From: JANNBN01 sp031430595
Lineage (GTDB): Bacteria > Actinomycetota > Acidimicrobiia > Acidimicrobiales > JANYDT01
Reading direction: 5' to 3'
DNA: 64,000 bases
Assembly (NCBI GenBank): GCA_031430595.1
Contig: JANPBU010000028.1
Span: 124,001 to 188,000, forward strand
Below, one piece after another: positions 17,900 to 27,491 of this stretch. The notes beneath the pieces were generated by a model. The model was not told where the DNA came from, searched no databases, and was given only the letters and a program-made list of their open reading frames with translations. A program made the translations under genes and the position numbers. The first letter of the stretch is position 1; each line of letters begins with the position of its first letter.

Positions 17900-18868
17900 T
17901 CAGCCAGCAGCGCGGCGGCGTTCGATCTCGGCAGTAATTGCAGGAACCACAGTGTGCAGGTCACCAATCACGGCATAGTCAGCCCGGGCGACCATGTTTG
18001 CATCTTTGTCGGTATTGATGGCCAAAATCTTCTTCGAAGCCATGGCCCCGACCCAGTGCTGGATTGCGCCAGAGATTCCGCATGGAATGTAGATGTCGGG
18101 TGCTATCCGATTCCCGGTTTGGCCAACCTGATCGGTGTGGTTACGCCAGCCGTTGTTCGTCACGGCTCGCGAACACCCGACTGCACCATTCATGGCTGCG
18201 GCAAGTTGTTCGAGCGGCGCGAAACCTTCAGGTGAACCAACCCCGCGACCGCCACTGACGACGACCCGAGCGGTCGTCAGCGTTACCCCCGCCGTGCGAA
18301 CGACTCGGTCAACAATTGAGGTTCGACCGAACGAATCGTCGAGCACTGGGGTAAAGGTTGACCGAATCTCGATGACTTCGCTAGGCACCGTATCGGCGAC
18401 GTGATGGGCAATCGTGACGAGCTTGATTGGCGCATCGAGGGTGACGTCTTCGAGAAGCGAACCGCCCCATTGCACACGCGTGATGCTCCAAACCGCAGCC
18501 GTGGTTTCGATATGGTTTGCGTTAGCAACCATGGGAGCATCGAGAATGGCGGCTACGTGGGCCATGACTTCGTTTCCGCGGTCAGTTCCGCAGGCAACAA
18601 CTGCGGCCGGTTGCCGCTCAGTCACGAGTTGAGCAATCGACTCACCCCATGCTTCGGGTGCATAATCCGTGAGGAATTGGTGCTGAAGATCGATGACCTC
18701 AGTTGCCCCGTAACCCGCGCAAGCTGCTGCAAGAGCATCGGTTCCGCCGCAAACAGCTGCAACCATGGTGAGGCCGAGATGTCGGGCAGCCGTAAGGGCC
18801 TCTAGCGATGCTGGTGCAATGTCACCTCGGTCGTGTTCGATAACGACGAGAACAATGTCAGTGCTCAT
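17900..18868 (-). CDS. etfA: Electron transfer flavoprotein alpha subunit
   Basis: A 322-residue EtfA/FixB protein. The C-terminal FAD domain shows GQTGNRIAPDIYIPCGISG near 250, AIQHWVGAMASKKILAINTD and ADYAVIGDLHTVVPAI. It takes electrons from flavoprotein dehydrogenases as part of the EtfAB dimer. ATG 18868 is chosen; a GTG lies two codons upstream. It is the last gene of the operon DMG dehydrogenase - etfB - etfA. This location makes the neighbouring dehydrogenase its likely donor. Confidence 0.92.
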   Translation of the reverse strand: MSTDIVLVVIEHDRGDIAPASLEALTAARHLGLTMVAAVCGGTDALAAACAGYGATEVIDLQHQFLTDYAPEAWGESIAQLVTERQPAAVVACGTDRGNEVMAHVAAILDAPMVANANHIETTAAVWSITRVQWGGSLLEDVTLDAPIKLVTIAHHVADTVPSEVIEIRSTFTPVLDDSFGRTSIVDRVVRTAGVTLTTARVVVSGGRGVGSPEGFAPLEQLAAAMNGAVGCSRAVTNNGWRNHTDQVGQTGNRIAPDIYIPCGISGAIQHWVGAMASKKILAINTDKDANMVARADYAVIGDLHTVVPAITAEIERRRAAG

Positions 18869-18876
18869 GACCACGC

Positions 18877-19665
18877 TTATGACAACACCCCCAGTTCCTC
18901 AAATAGATCAACGACAGCCGAAGCTGCATCTGGTCCGGTACCCAAAATAATCGTATTGCTGACCTTGTCAGGTGGTCGGTGCAATTTGACGCGTGTTTGG
19001 CCACCCACAACAGATTCGCCGTTAAGTACCTCAACCGGAACCTTCTTTGAAGACAGGCGACCTTTCATCGTGGGGTACCGCGGAAGGTTGATACCTTCAC
19101 GAACTCCGACCACGGCCGGGCGGGGAAGCGAATACACCTCGAACCCAGCATCGATCGATCGCTTTACCGTGACTGTATCGTCAGCAATATCGATTCCCTT
19201 GGCACCGTTTACGACCGGGCGACCGAGGGCATGAGCAACCCGTATGCCCACTTGGTATCCGGCAGAATCGGCCGATTCATTTCCGAAAAGGACCAGGTCG
19301 AACACACCGTCTCGGGCCTCAACAAGTTTGATTGCGTCGGTGATGGCACGAGCGGTTCGTTGCGGATCCCAAGTAGACGGTTCGTTAACCGAAATTAAAA
19401 TCGCATTGTGAACACCGACACTTGCTGCGTAACGCAACTGCTCTTCGGCCTCGGGGGCACCAAGCGTGAGGACGGTAGCCGTGCCACCGTGGAGTTCAGC
19501 TAGTTGAACGGCCGCCTCAACCGCACACTCTTCGTGGGGTGACGTAGTGAACCCAAGGTTCGTTGAGTCAACCGACTGTTCGTCGGCCGTTACGTTGATT
19601 CGAGACCCGGGTGACGGAACTCGCTTTACGCACACGCAAACCCGAAGGGGCAGTTGGGAGGCCAT
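18877..19665 (-). CDS. etfB: Electron transfer flavoprotein beta subunit
   Basis: A 262-residue EtfB/FixA protein. It begins RVCVCVKRVPSPGSRINV, with SPHEECAVEAAVQLAE near 41 (the nucleotide-binding AMP region) and LFGNESADSAGYQVGIRVA near 126. It forms the ETF dimer with the next gene. It starts 8 bp after the dehydrogenase stop, so it is cotranscribed and probably dedicated to that enzyme. Confidence 0.92.
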   Translation of the reverse strand: MASQLPLRVCVCVKRVPSPGSRINVTADEQSVDSTNLGFTTSPHEECAVEAAVQLAELHGGTATVLTLGAPEAEEQLRYAASVGVHNAILISVNEPSTWDPQRTARAITDAIKLVEARDGVFDLVLFGNESADSAGYQVGIRVAHALGRPVVNGAKGIDIADDTVTVKRSIDAGFEVYSLPRPAVVGVREGINLPRYPTMKGRLSSKKVPVEVLNGESVVGGQTRVKLHRPPDKVSNTIILGTGPDAASAVVDLFEELGVLS

Positions 19666-19673
19666 AACTATTC

Positions 19674-22205
19674 TCAGCCTTTCATGCGGCTATCGGTGGA
19701 GTCGAACAGAGGGGTGCTACCGGCTCGCTCGATTAGCACCGGATACATCTCGTTCATGTACATGATTTTTAGGTCGGCGTTTCCTTCGACAGCATGTTCA
19801 GGTGGAAGGTAGGCAAACATAAGGAACTTTCCGACCGACGGGCCCATGCCAGCAGTTGTTACCCGCGACACTCGGCCGTGTGAATCGAGGATGCGCTCAC
19901 CACTCGCAGTCAAGATTGGCTCGTTGCCACCAACGGGGTAGCGCTTGATGCCAGAAGCCGATGTGTGATCAGACATGCTCAGTGTGCACAGCACGGTGGC
20001 GGCAGGCTTTGACCTTGCTTCCACGTAGGCCTGCTTACCAATGAAGTCAGCAACCTTTACCTTGGGGCGATCGAGGCCAGCCTCGTGCGGCATGTACTCA
20101 CTTTCGAGTTCTGAACCCATCAGGCGGTATCCCTTTTCAAGGCGACCGGTGACGGCGTAGACGCCAATACCAACAGGTATGAGCCCGTGAGGTTGCCCGG
20201 CCGCAGCCAGTGCATCCCACAACTTCAAGCCATGTTCCATCTTCGTGGTGATTTCCCAGCCATGCTCGCCAACGTAAGAGATACGAAACAACGTGCACGG
20301 AATACCTGCGAGCAGACGATCAAGCACTGCGCCGTACGGAAACGACTCGTTGTCAAGGCCACCTTCACCGCGCTGCGGCGTATGAATCGACGACACAATT
20401 GCGCCAGCATTTGGGCCCCAGACGCCAATGGTGCACAACCCATTCGACTTGTTTTCGAATGTAACGCTTCCATCGAGTGGCATATTGCGGCGAACCCAGT
20501 GTTCGTCTCGACCACCGTCAAACGCGCCGGTGATGACACGGAAGTGCTCGGTCCCGAGACGTTGCACGGTGAAGTCGGCCCGGAAGCCACCATGGGGCGT
20601 GAGCATTGGTGTGTACACACCCTTGCCAACGGCAACATCGATTTGATTCACACAAAGCTTTTGCATCAGATCGAGCGCACCCAGACCAGACACGTCGAAC
20701 TGATTGAAGGCGGTGAGGTCAACCATGCCAGCGGTTTCGCGCATTTGCATGTGCTCTGCATTGATGATCGGTGACCACCAGCGGCCATCCCACTCATGCT
20801 CACGAGGTTCGCAGACCGCCGCGAACTTCTCGGTGAGGGCGGCGTTCGAGATATACCACTGCGGACGTTCCCAGCCACGAGCATCGAAGAACACTGCGCC
20901 TAGTGCTTCTTCGCGTGCATAGAACGGCGAACGACGCATGTCGCGTTGCGATGCCCACTGTTCGCGTGGATGCACAATGCCGTACGTCTTGTTGAAATGC
21001 TCTGCACACCTAGCTTCTACGTGGTGTTCAGTCATTTCGTGCGGGTAGAAACGACTGATGTCAGAGCTGTGCGGGTCACACATCTTCGGGTAGCCGTACG
21101 TCATCCATTCGGCGACCATCTGGGCGATACCCGGGCCTTCTTTAATCCATACCGCGGCAGCCGACCACAGATTGCGCATCCCCGGGATCTCGCCAAGGGT
21201 TGGCATCGCATCGGGTGTAAGTGAGAGCAACCCGTTGATCGCATATTTTATCTCGGCATCGCCCAACATTTCCATGAGGTCGATGGCTTGCTCCATTTGC
21301 GGCTCAAAGTCTTCGTAGGTCAATGGCAGTTCTGTTGGCGACAGCGCAGATTCTTCGTTTGATGGAATATCGTTTGGGTGATGGAATATTGGTCGGTGCG
21401 CATATGAACCAACCTCCATAGAGCCCGCTGACTGACGTTCGTAACAGAACGTGTCCATGTCTCGAACAATTGGATACGCCAACTCGGTGTTGGACTCGAC
21501 CAGTACTTGAATTGGTCCGACGTCAGCCATTTGGTGAACGGCTGGAATCAGCGGAATGGTGACGCCAGCCATCTTCGCGATTCGTGGGCTCCACACGCCG
21601 CAAGCAATAGCGACATGTTCACATTCGATTCGGCCTTTCGACGTGACGACCGCTCTAACGTATCCGCCTTCGGTTTCGATGTTCAACACTTCGGTGTTCG
21701 CAAACACCATTGCAGCGCCTGCGTTGACTGCCTTTTCTCGCATCAAGGTTCCGGCTCGCAACGAGTCGACCGCCGAAACGCTCGGGGTGTAAAAGCCGCC
21801 AAGCACAATGTCTTCGTTGATAAACGGAACAAGTTCTTTGACTTCGGCCGGGGTCATGAGGCGCGAATCGATTCCCCACGCTTTTGCCGACGTCATCCGG
21901 CGATTAAATTCTTCAAGGCGATGCTCTTCGCGAGCAACCTCGATACCGCCACATTCGTTGTTGACACCGAGGCCTACGTACTGGCGCTGGCTTTCCAACG
22001 TCAAAAAGGCCATTTCCTTATTGTGATCGGTAGGGAAAATGAAGTTCGAAGCGTGACCGGTTGACCCGCCAGGGTTAGGTAGGGGGCCTTTGTCGATCAG
22101 CACCATGTCGGTCCAGCCAAGATCGGCCAGGTGTCCGACCAAACAGTTACCGACGATCCCTGCGCCAATGATTACGCACTTGGCACTCGTAGGAAATTCG
22201 CTCAC
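19674..22205 (-). CDS. Dimethylglycine/sarcosine dehydrogenase-like flavoprotein (DAO + GcvT)
   Basis: An 843-residue protein, close to the length of dimethylglycine dehydrogenase. The N-terminal FAD domain starts CVIIGAGIVGNCLVGHLADLG. GSTGHASNF near 47 holds the His at the position that carries covalent FAD in DMGDH. The middle has the FAO linker domain, and residues from about 430 to the end form GcvT and GcvT-C folate domains (INAEHMQMRETAGMVDLTAF; SYVGEHGWEI). It should oxidatively demethylate an N-methylglycine, pass electrons to EtfAB and load the formaldehyde unit onto tetrahydrofolate. DMG versus sarcosine cannot be decided. A putative GntR-bound element lies 18 bp before its ATG. 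Confidence 0.88.
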   Translation of the reverse strand: MSEFPTSAKCVIIGAGIVGNCLVGHLADLGWTDMVLIDKGPLPNPGGSTGHASNFIFPTDHNKEMAFLTLESQRQYVGLGVNNECGGIEVAREEHRLEEFNRRMTSAKAWGIDSRLMTPAEVKELVPFINEDIVLGGFYTPSVSAVDSLRAGTLMREKAVNAGAAMVFANTEVLNIETEGGYVRAVVTSKGRIECEHVAIACGVWSPRIAKMAGVTIPLIPAVHQMADVGPIQVLVESNTELAYPIVRDMDTFCYERQSAGSMEVGSYAHRPIFHHPNDIPSNEESALSPTELPLTYEDFEPQMEQAIDLMEMLGDAEIKYAINGLLSLTPDAMPTLGEIPGMRNLWSAAAVWIKEGPGIAQMVAEWMTYGYPKMCDPHSSDISRFYPHEMTEHHVEARCAEHFNKTYGIVHPREQWASQRDMRRSPFYAREEALGAVFFDARGWERPQWYISNAALTEKFAAVCEPREHEWDGRWWSPIINAEHMQMRETAGMVDLTAFNQFDVSGLGALDLMQKLCVNQIDVAVGKGVYTPMLTPHGGFRADFTVQRLGTEHFRVITGAFDGGRDEHWVRRNMPLDGSVTFENKSNGLCTIGVWGPNAGAIVSSIHTPQRGEGGLDNESFPYGAVLDRLLAGIPCTLFRISYVGEHGWEITTKMEHGLKLWDALAAAGQPHGLIPVGIGVYAVTGRLEKGYRLMGSELESEYMPHEAGLDRPKVKVADFIGKQAYVEARSKPAATVLCTLSMSDHTSASGIKRYPVGGNEPILTASGERILDSHGRVSRVTTAGMGPSVGKFLMFAYLPPEHAVEGNADLKIMYMNEMYPVLIERAGSTPLFDSTDSRMKG

Positions 22206-22222
22206 TTAAAACCCCCAAAACA

Positions 22223-22248
22223 GTCTGATATATCTGACGATAGGTTAC
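22223..22248 (-). promoter_or_regulatory. Shared operator/promoter element, copy 1 (DMG dehydrogenase promoter)
   Basis: Read toward the dehydrogenase, GTAACCTATC (22248-22239) is followed directly by a 16-bp near-palindrome, GTCAGATATATCAGAC (22238-22223), with 7 of 8 base pairs symmetric. The same arrangement recurs at 52112-52138. It lies between the dehydrogenase and the divergent GntR gene, as expected for that regulator's operator. A possible -35 TTGCAG and -10 TATCAG, 17 bp apart, would overlap it. Confidence 0.7.
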
Positions 22249-22314
22249 TGCAATATGGCCTGACACGTGAAGGCAAGCATTCTGCATCCTTTCCATGCAT
22301 CTACGATCCATGGC

Positions 22315-22947
22315 ATGACGACTTCGTTGAGCGAAATGGCTTACCGGGAGCTGAAACGACTGATCGTTACGCTCGAACTTCCGCCCGGTGCCGTCATTGA
22401 CGAAAACAGCATCAGAGATTCGCTCATGATCGGTCGAACCCCAATTCGCGAAGCAGTGCAACGCCTTGCAAGAGAACAGTTTGTTACTGTCCGTCCGCGC
22501 CGTGGGGTGTTCGTCACCGATGTTGACGTGAACGAACTCTCCGTTTTGTTTGAAACTCGTTCGGTCATTGAACCGTATGCAGCGGTTCTTGCCGCTGAAC
22601 GAGGAACCAGTTACCACTGGGATGAGATGGGTGCCGTGCTGGCGGAAGCCGAGACTTGGTCATCGCCAGTTGATCTGTTGGCGCTTGATCGGCGTTGCCA
22701 TGAAATCATGTGGTCAGCCGCTGGCAACCGGTTTCTTACCGATACCCTCGAAATGCTTTACTCGCAAAGCGAACGGGTGTGGCACCTATACCTGAGTTCG
22801 GTTGCAGATATGCCGTCGGCCCTTGCCGAGCATCGCGAGGTGCTCGAAGCACTGACCGCTTCGAGCGGCGCACGAGCCGGTGAGTTGATCGCTGCTCACG
22901 TTGGCACTTTCCATGAAGAGATCAAAGGCCACGTCGCCTCGGAATAG
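22315..22947 (+). CDS. GntR family transcriptional regulator, FCD type
   Basis: A 210-residue regulator. The winged helix (SEMAYRELKRLIVTLELPPG, then IGRTPIREAVQRLAREQFVT) is followed by an all-helical FCD effector domain (LFETRSVIEPYAAVLAAERG; HREVLEALTASSGARAGELI). FCD domains bind small carboxylates, often with a metal. It is divergent from the DMG dehydrogenase operon, and a near-palindrome found also before the MttB gene lies between them. It is the best candidate controller of both. ATG 22315 is preferred; GTG 22267 extends the frame by 16 codons. Confidence 0.88.
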   Translation: MTTSLSEMAYRELKRLIVTLELPPGAVIDENSIRDSLMIGRTPIREAVQRLAREQFVTVRPRRGVFVTDVDVNELSVLFETRSVIEPYAAVLAAERGTSYHWDEMGAVLAEAETWSSPVDLLALDRRCHEIMWSAAGNRFLTDTLEMLYSQSERVWHLYLSSVADMPSALAEHREVLEALTASSGARAGELIAAHVGTFHEEIKGHVASE

Positions 22948-22992
22948 GCCTCCCGCCAAGACTCCTCGAAGGGGCCTAGTCGAGCCGTTGCA

Positions 22993-24012
22993 TTAACTAG
23001 GAACGGGTTCTTCTTTGCGTCCATCGGGATGTACGGCGAATCGGTGATGGAGATGTCCGTGCGTTGGGTCGTCGCTCGCCCACGGCCAGCCACCAAACTC
23101 TGTCGCTTGGTAATCAGCGAACGCCTGGCGAATTTCTGATTCGTTGGTCATGACAAACGGGCCGTGTTGGGCTACCGGTTCTGCGATGGGTAGACCCTGC
23201 AGCAGAAGCACGTCGGCTGGCGCAGTTCCGGTGAAGCCAAGGGTGAGTGGTGCGAGTGGGTCAACCAAAACGCCATGGCGTGCCGACAGGGTTTCCCCAT
23301 CGATATGTATGCCTTCGTTACCAAAGACGTACAGGGTGCGCACCGTATCTGGGTGCGTAGCCACGGGCAGTGTCCAAGTAGAGCCAGGTTCGATGACGAT
23401 GTGCCAGATAGCAAAGTCGGCGTCGGGGCGTGCACCCCATGAATCAGGGGGTGGACTCGACGGCGTTGCATCACCGAGGCGGCCGGCGATGACCGTGACA
23501 CACACACCGGGTGCCGTTGTCACTTTCGGAATGTTTTCGTTCCATAACATCGTGAAGTACGGATCAACCATTTTGTCGACGCTTGGAAGATTGACCCATA
23601 TCTGAAACAGCTCAAGCGGGTTTGGCTCATCTGAATTTAGCAGCGGAAACATTTCACAATGCTGAATCCCTCGGCCGGCGGTCATCCACTGCACATCACC
23701 ACGACCGAACCTGGCTTGGGCACCCAACGAATCAGAGTGATCGCAGTACCCCTGACGAACATAGGTAACAGTCTCGAAACCTCGGTGAGGATGCTTCGGG
23801 AACCCGGGGACAGAATCACCGTGGTACATATTCCAGCCGTTCACGTTGGCAAAATCGTTACCGATCGAACGGCCGGTGAGCGAGTCGCTCGGGGTGAGAT
23901 CGTTTTTACCAGCTGGATAGTTGTCGTTATGGTGAACGCAGAACAGAAACGGGTCGATGGTTGGCCACGGACCCGATGCGGGTAAAGCCACGAGTTGTCG
24001 AATAGAACTCAT
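22993..24012 (-). CDS. Pirin family protein
   Basis: A 339-residue bicupin of the pirin family. HPHRGFETVTYV near 74 and GRGIQHCEMF near 114 supply the His-His-His-Glu metal site of the N-terminal domain. Bacterial pirins are linked to quercetinase activity, enzyme regulation or stress, and no specific role can be read here. It is longer than the usual 280-300 residues because of an extended linker region near 180-200. Confidence 0.88.
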   Translation of the reverse strand: MSSIRQLVALPASGPWPTIDPFLFCVHHNDNYPAGKNDLTPSDSLTGRSIGNDFANVNGWNMYHGDSVPGFPKHPHRGFETVTYVRQGYCDHSDSLGAQARFGRGDVQWMTAGRGIQHCEMFPLLNSDEPNPLELFQIWVNLPSVDKMVDPYFTMLWNENIPKVTTAPGVCVTVIAGRLGDATPSSPPPDSWGARPDADFAIWHIVIEPGSTWTLPVATHPDTVRTLYVFGNEGIHIDGETLSARHGVLVDPLAPLTLGFTGTAPADVLLLQGLPIAEPVAQHGPFVMTNESEIRQAFADYQATEFGGWPWASDDPTHGHLHHRFAVHPDGRKEEPVPS

Positions 24013-24068
24013 AAATAAACGCTACTTACTTTGCCGGCCTAACAGACCAACTTTTGCTGGCCTATCGG

Positions 24069-24671
24069 CTAGGCCGAAACCGCCACGTTCATTCTGGATA
24101 CAGCGTTGGCTGAAAGGTTAAGCCCGGCGGCCAGCTTGGCCAGGTACGCTGCTTCAGGCCCGCTGACGGCGTCGATGGCCAGCAGAGAAACGGCATAGAC
24201 CTCTTCTTCGAGGCCGCTCGGAACAATCTCCAACAGTGCATCGAGGTCAACCGGGCCAGACAACTCTCGTCGCAAAAGAGCAGCTTCTTCCGCCCCAACT
24301 TCGCCGAGACGATCCATAATTGCGTTTATTTCCTGCTCATCAACGCTTCCGTCTGACTTTGCGGCAAAGCACATGGCGCGAAGCAAAACTTCAGCGTGAG
24401 CTTCGGAGATGTCTTCGTGCCCTTCGGCAGGAAGTAGCCCTCCGTCGTGCGCGAGGTTTGTGGTCTGACCTTGAGATGGTGACGATGTTTTGTTGCGTCC
24501 GAGACCACCGAGGCCCCCGAACATGCTTCCTAAACGACTGAGGCCTTGGCCCCCAAGCATCGAGCCGGCAAGGCTGCCAATCATTCTTCCCGTATTTCCG
24601 CCGATAGCACCGCCCAATGCACGACCGCCGAATGAACCAAGCAAACTTCCAAGAATTGGACCGAGTCGCAC
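24069..24671 (-). CDS. DUF533 / TerB-like protein with glycine-zipper N-terminus
   Basis: About 200 residues. The N-terminal half is a glycine-zipper (GGRALGGAIGGNTGRMIGSL; GSMFGGLGGLG) that could associate with a membrane. The C-terminal half (LLRAMCFAAKSDGSVDEQEI ... AAYLAKLAAGLNLSANAVSR) is the acidic TerB-like helical fold of DUF533. GTG 24671 is chosen because AAGGGG sits 7 nt upstream. Function is unknown. Confidence 0.78.
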   Translation of the reverse strand: MRLGPILGSLLGSFGGRALGGAIGGNTGRMIGSLAGSMLGGQGLSRLGSMFGGLGGLGRNKTSSPSQGQTTNLAHDGGLLPAEGHEDISEAHAEVLLRAMCFAAKSDGSVDEQEINAIMDRLGEVGAEEAALLRRELSGPVDLDALLEIVPSGLEEEVYAVSLLAIDAVSGPEAAYLAKLAAGLNLSANAVSRMNVAVSA

Positions 24672-24720
24672 TGCTAAACCCCTTGACAAGAGCGCCCGAA
24701 ATACCCGGACGACTCAGACG

Positions 24721-25680
24721 CTAGCGGTTCTGTACGTAGTCGAAACCGAAGCGGCCCTTAATGCATAAGTTTCCGTGGGTGACCGAATGATCTTCGGGTG
24801 AAGTGACCTTAACAATGCGTTCGTCTTGAACATGCAACGTAAGCGCACAGCCAACACCGCAGTACGGGCAAATGGTGTCGGTTTGGGTTTGGCGATCTTC
24901 TGCCCACGTACCATCTGCACGCATCGAATGTTCTGAACGGAACATGAGTGCGCCAGTGGGGCAGACCTGCACACAGTTTCCGCAATATACACATGCCGAA
25001 TCGGTAAGGTCGACATTGAACTCAGTTGAAATTCGAATTTCGAAGCCGCGTCCTGCGACACCGATAGCGAACGTGTTCTGCCATTGCTCTCCGCAGGCAT
25101 CGACGCACTGGTAGCACATGATGCATTTTGAATAGTCGCGGACGTACAGGTCGTTATCGTCTTTGACGGCCTGCGCAACGGTTTCGGCGAGCGAGCCGTT
25201 CGAGACGTGGTGGTGGCCCGTGGGGCGATCGTCACGGTGACGAAAGTCAGGAGTTTCGTCACCGTGACGATCAACTAATGGGTCAGAAAACTCGCCGCAG
25301 TGTCGGTTCGTGTCAACTTCGTACTCAGCGTTCCATCGGTCAACGTTCTTCGCAATCGACAAATCAACAGAACTGCCAAGCAGTTCAAGCACCATCCGTC
25401 GACTGACATCGACTCGCTCGTTTCGTGTCGTCACGACCATGTCGGCTTCGACGGCGCGAGAGCATGACGGAACCAACGTCCTCGACCCGGCCACCTCGAC
25501 CATGCACACACGACAAGCATTCTTCGGGGTCAGGGTTTCGCCACGGCAAAGCACCGGTATTTCGGTTCCGCGTTCGCGACACGCTTCAAAAATGGTCGTG
25601 CCGTCGACTACCTTCACCACTTCGCCATCGATGGTCGCCTCGATTAGTCGTTTTGGAAAACCGATTGGAACACCGTTCAT
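24721..25680 (-). CDS. Formate dehydrogenase alpha N-terminal module as a separate iron-sulfur subunit
   Basis: A 319-residue protein corresponding to the first third of NAD-linked FdhA/NuoG. It has, in order, a 2Fe-2S plant-type domain (NACRVCMVEVAG), a His-Cys3 cluster (NRHCGEF; CIMCYQCVDACG), a two-cluster ferredoxin segment (CVYCGNCVQVCPTGAL) and the Fe4S4 lead-in of the molybdenum domain (CPYCGVGC ... LCIKGRFGFDYV). It stops exactly where the catalytic domain would continue. That catalytic part is encoded upstream at 29480-27492. ATG 25680 overlaps the FdhB stop (ATGA). It should relay electrons between the Mo site and FMN. Confidence 0.87.
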   Translation of the reverse strand: MNGVPIGFPKRLIEATIDGEVVKVVDGTTIFEACRERGTEIPVLCRGETLTPKNACRVCMVEVAGSRTLVPSCSRAVEADMVVTTRNERVDVSRRMVLELLGSSVDLSIAKNVDRWNAEYEVDTNRHCGEFSDPLVDRHGDETPDFRHRDDRPTGHHHVSNGSLAETVAQAVKDDNDLYVRDYSKCIMCYQCVDACGEQWQNTFAIGVAGRGFEIRISTEFNVDLTDSACVYCGNCVQVCPTGALMFRSEHSMRADGTWAEDRQTQTDTICPYCGVGCALTLHVQDERIVKVTSPEDHSVTHGNLCIKGRFGFDYVQNR

Positions 25681-27482
25681 ACAAAAATCCCAAGTTTGAT
25701 CGCTGAATCGATAGCGTTGTGAGCGGTTTGGCCCAAGCCACAAATACTGGCATCTCGCATAACCTGACCTAAGTCTTTTAGCAGCGCCAACTCGTCAGTT
25801 TTCGAACGGTCTGGCCGAGAACCAATAGCCAGTCGGGTGAGCGCTTCTTGTTGGCGAACAGTACCGACCCGACACGGCACGCACTGCCCACAGGATTCAT
25901 TTCGAAAGAAAGCGGCGATCCGGCGTACCTGATCAACCATATCAACCGTGTCGTCAAAGACGCAGACGACCCCTGAACCAAGGGTCGCCCCGATGGCTCT
26001 TGTCGCTTCGAGAGTGAGCGCAACGTCAAGTTGATCGGTCCCAATGAAAGATCCTGCAGCCCCTCCGAGAAGTACTGCCTGGATTATGCGTCCTTTCGTG
26101 ACCCCACCGGCCATCGTGATCAGCTCACGTAGCGTTGCACCGTAAACAACCTCATACACACCCGGTGCAGCGACCGAACCAGACACACAAAACAACTTCC
26201 GTCCAGTTGATCCGTCAGTACCAAGCTCGGCGTAGGCCTGACCGCCGCCAGTCAGAATGGGAAGGACGTTGATAAGCGTCTCTACATTGTTGACCACGGT
26301 TGGTTTGTCGAACAAGCCCTTTTCGACGGGGAACGGGGGTTTGTTTCTGGGCTCGCCTCGATACCCCTCGATCGAATTGAAGATGGCCGTTTCTTCGCCG
26401 CAAATGTACGCGCCGGCGCCGCGAGTGATCTCGATATCAAAGTCGAACCCCGAGCCGAGAATGTCTTTTCCGAGGTAACCGCGTTCTCTGGCGGTCTGGA
26501 GTGCGGCGGTTAGCGTTTTGTTTGCGCGCGGGTATTCAGCACGCAGATAAATCCATCCGTGATCGCATCCGGTCGCGTAGGCAGCGATGGTCATTGCTTC
26601 GATGAGGGCGAACGGGTCACCTTCCATGACGACTCGGTCTTTGAACGTACCCGGTTCTGACTCATCGGCATTACACACAAGGTGATGCGGGCGAGCCGGT
26701 TGACGCGCTACCGCTTCCCATTTGCGTCCGGTCGGAAACGCAGCACCGCCGCGACCGAGCAGCTTTGCCTCAGTAACCTCACGAATAACGTTAACCGGCC
26801 CGAGCAAGAATGCCCGCCGTAGTGCCTCGTATCCGCCGTGGGTTCGGTAGTCATCGAGGCTTCTCGGGTCGACAAGACCGATCCGCTTCAGCAGGGTGAG
26901 TTCAGACGATGGTTGGGGGAGCGCAGCACCGACGGCTGCCTCGTCGTCAGGCCACCGGATAGCACCACTCACGAGGTCAGCGATTCGCTGCGAGGTAGCC
27001 CGCTCGACCAGGGCCATCTTTGGTTCGGTTCCGGCTTTGATGATTAAGGCAACCGGTGCGCGTTCGCATGCACCGAGACACGGAGAAGCATGGGCTCCGA
27101 CGGGAAGGTTGTCATCGGTTGATCCTGCGGCTCGGCATGCTGCATCTACGCATACGTGAACCTGGCGGGGTTCACAATTCGTTAAGGCGAAGAGCGCGTA
27201 AAAGCTTGCAACTGCGAACACATCGGCGGGTGCAATATCGGTACGCGTACTTATCTCATTGATTGCGCCGGGTGAAATCCAACCAACTCGATCGTTGACA
27301 GCATGAAGCACACTGAGTAGTTCGTGGCGACGGGTGCGGAGTTGTTGGCCACCCACCCCCATATGCAAATCAGATTCACCCCGTTCGATTTCCCGCCAAC
27401 CATCGATGGCTGGACCAAGAATTGAAATGACTGCAGCGCGTTCGACGTCGTTGGCAGATGCAGCGTTAGTTTTTACGTCCAT
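25677..27482 (-). CDS. NAD-dependent formate dehydrogenase beta subunit (NuoE-NuoF fusion)
   Basis: A 601-residue fusion. Residues about 20-165 are NuoE-like (thioredoxin-fold 2Fe-2S: CVDAACRAAG ... CLGACERAPV). Residues about 200-600 are NuoF-like: LLGRGGAAFPTGRKW (NADH site), HLVCNADESEPGTFKDR (FMN), GAGAYICGEETAI, an SLBB segment and the 4Fe-4S motif ESCGQCVPCRVGT. This is the diaphorase that passes formate-derived electrons to NAD+. It sits 9 bp after the catalytic subunit and overlaps the iron-sulfur subunit by 4 nt. Confidence 0.92.
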   Translation of the reverse strand: MDVKTNAASANDVERAAVISILGPAIDGWREIERGESDLHMGVGGQQLRTRRHELLSVLHAVNDRVGWISPGAINEISTRTDIAPADVFAVASFYALFALTNCEPRQVHVCVDAACRAAGSTDDNLPVGAHASPCLGACERAPVALIIKAGTEPKMALVERATSQRIADLVSGAIRWPDDEAAVGAALPQPSSELTLLKRIGLVDPRSLDDYRTHGGYEALRRAFLLGPVNVIREVTEAKLLGRGGAAFPTGRKWEAVARQPARPHHLVCNADESEPGTFKDRVVMEGDPFALIEAMTIAAYATGCDHGWIYLRAEYPRANKTLTAALQTARERGYLGKDILGSGFDFDIEITRGAGAYICGEETAIFNSIEGYRGEPRNKPPFPVEKGLFDKPTVVNNVETLINVLPILTGGGQAYAELGTDGSTGRKLFCVSGSVAAPGVYEVVYGATLRELITMAGGVTKGRIIQAVLLGGAAGSFIGTDQLDVALTLEATRAIGATLGSGVVCVFDDTVDMVDQVRRIAAFFRNESCGQCVPCRVGTVRQQEALTRLAIGSRPDRSKTDELALLKDLGQVMRDASICGLGQTAHNAIDSAIKLGIFV

Positions 27483-27491
27483 ATTCAGGGG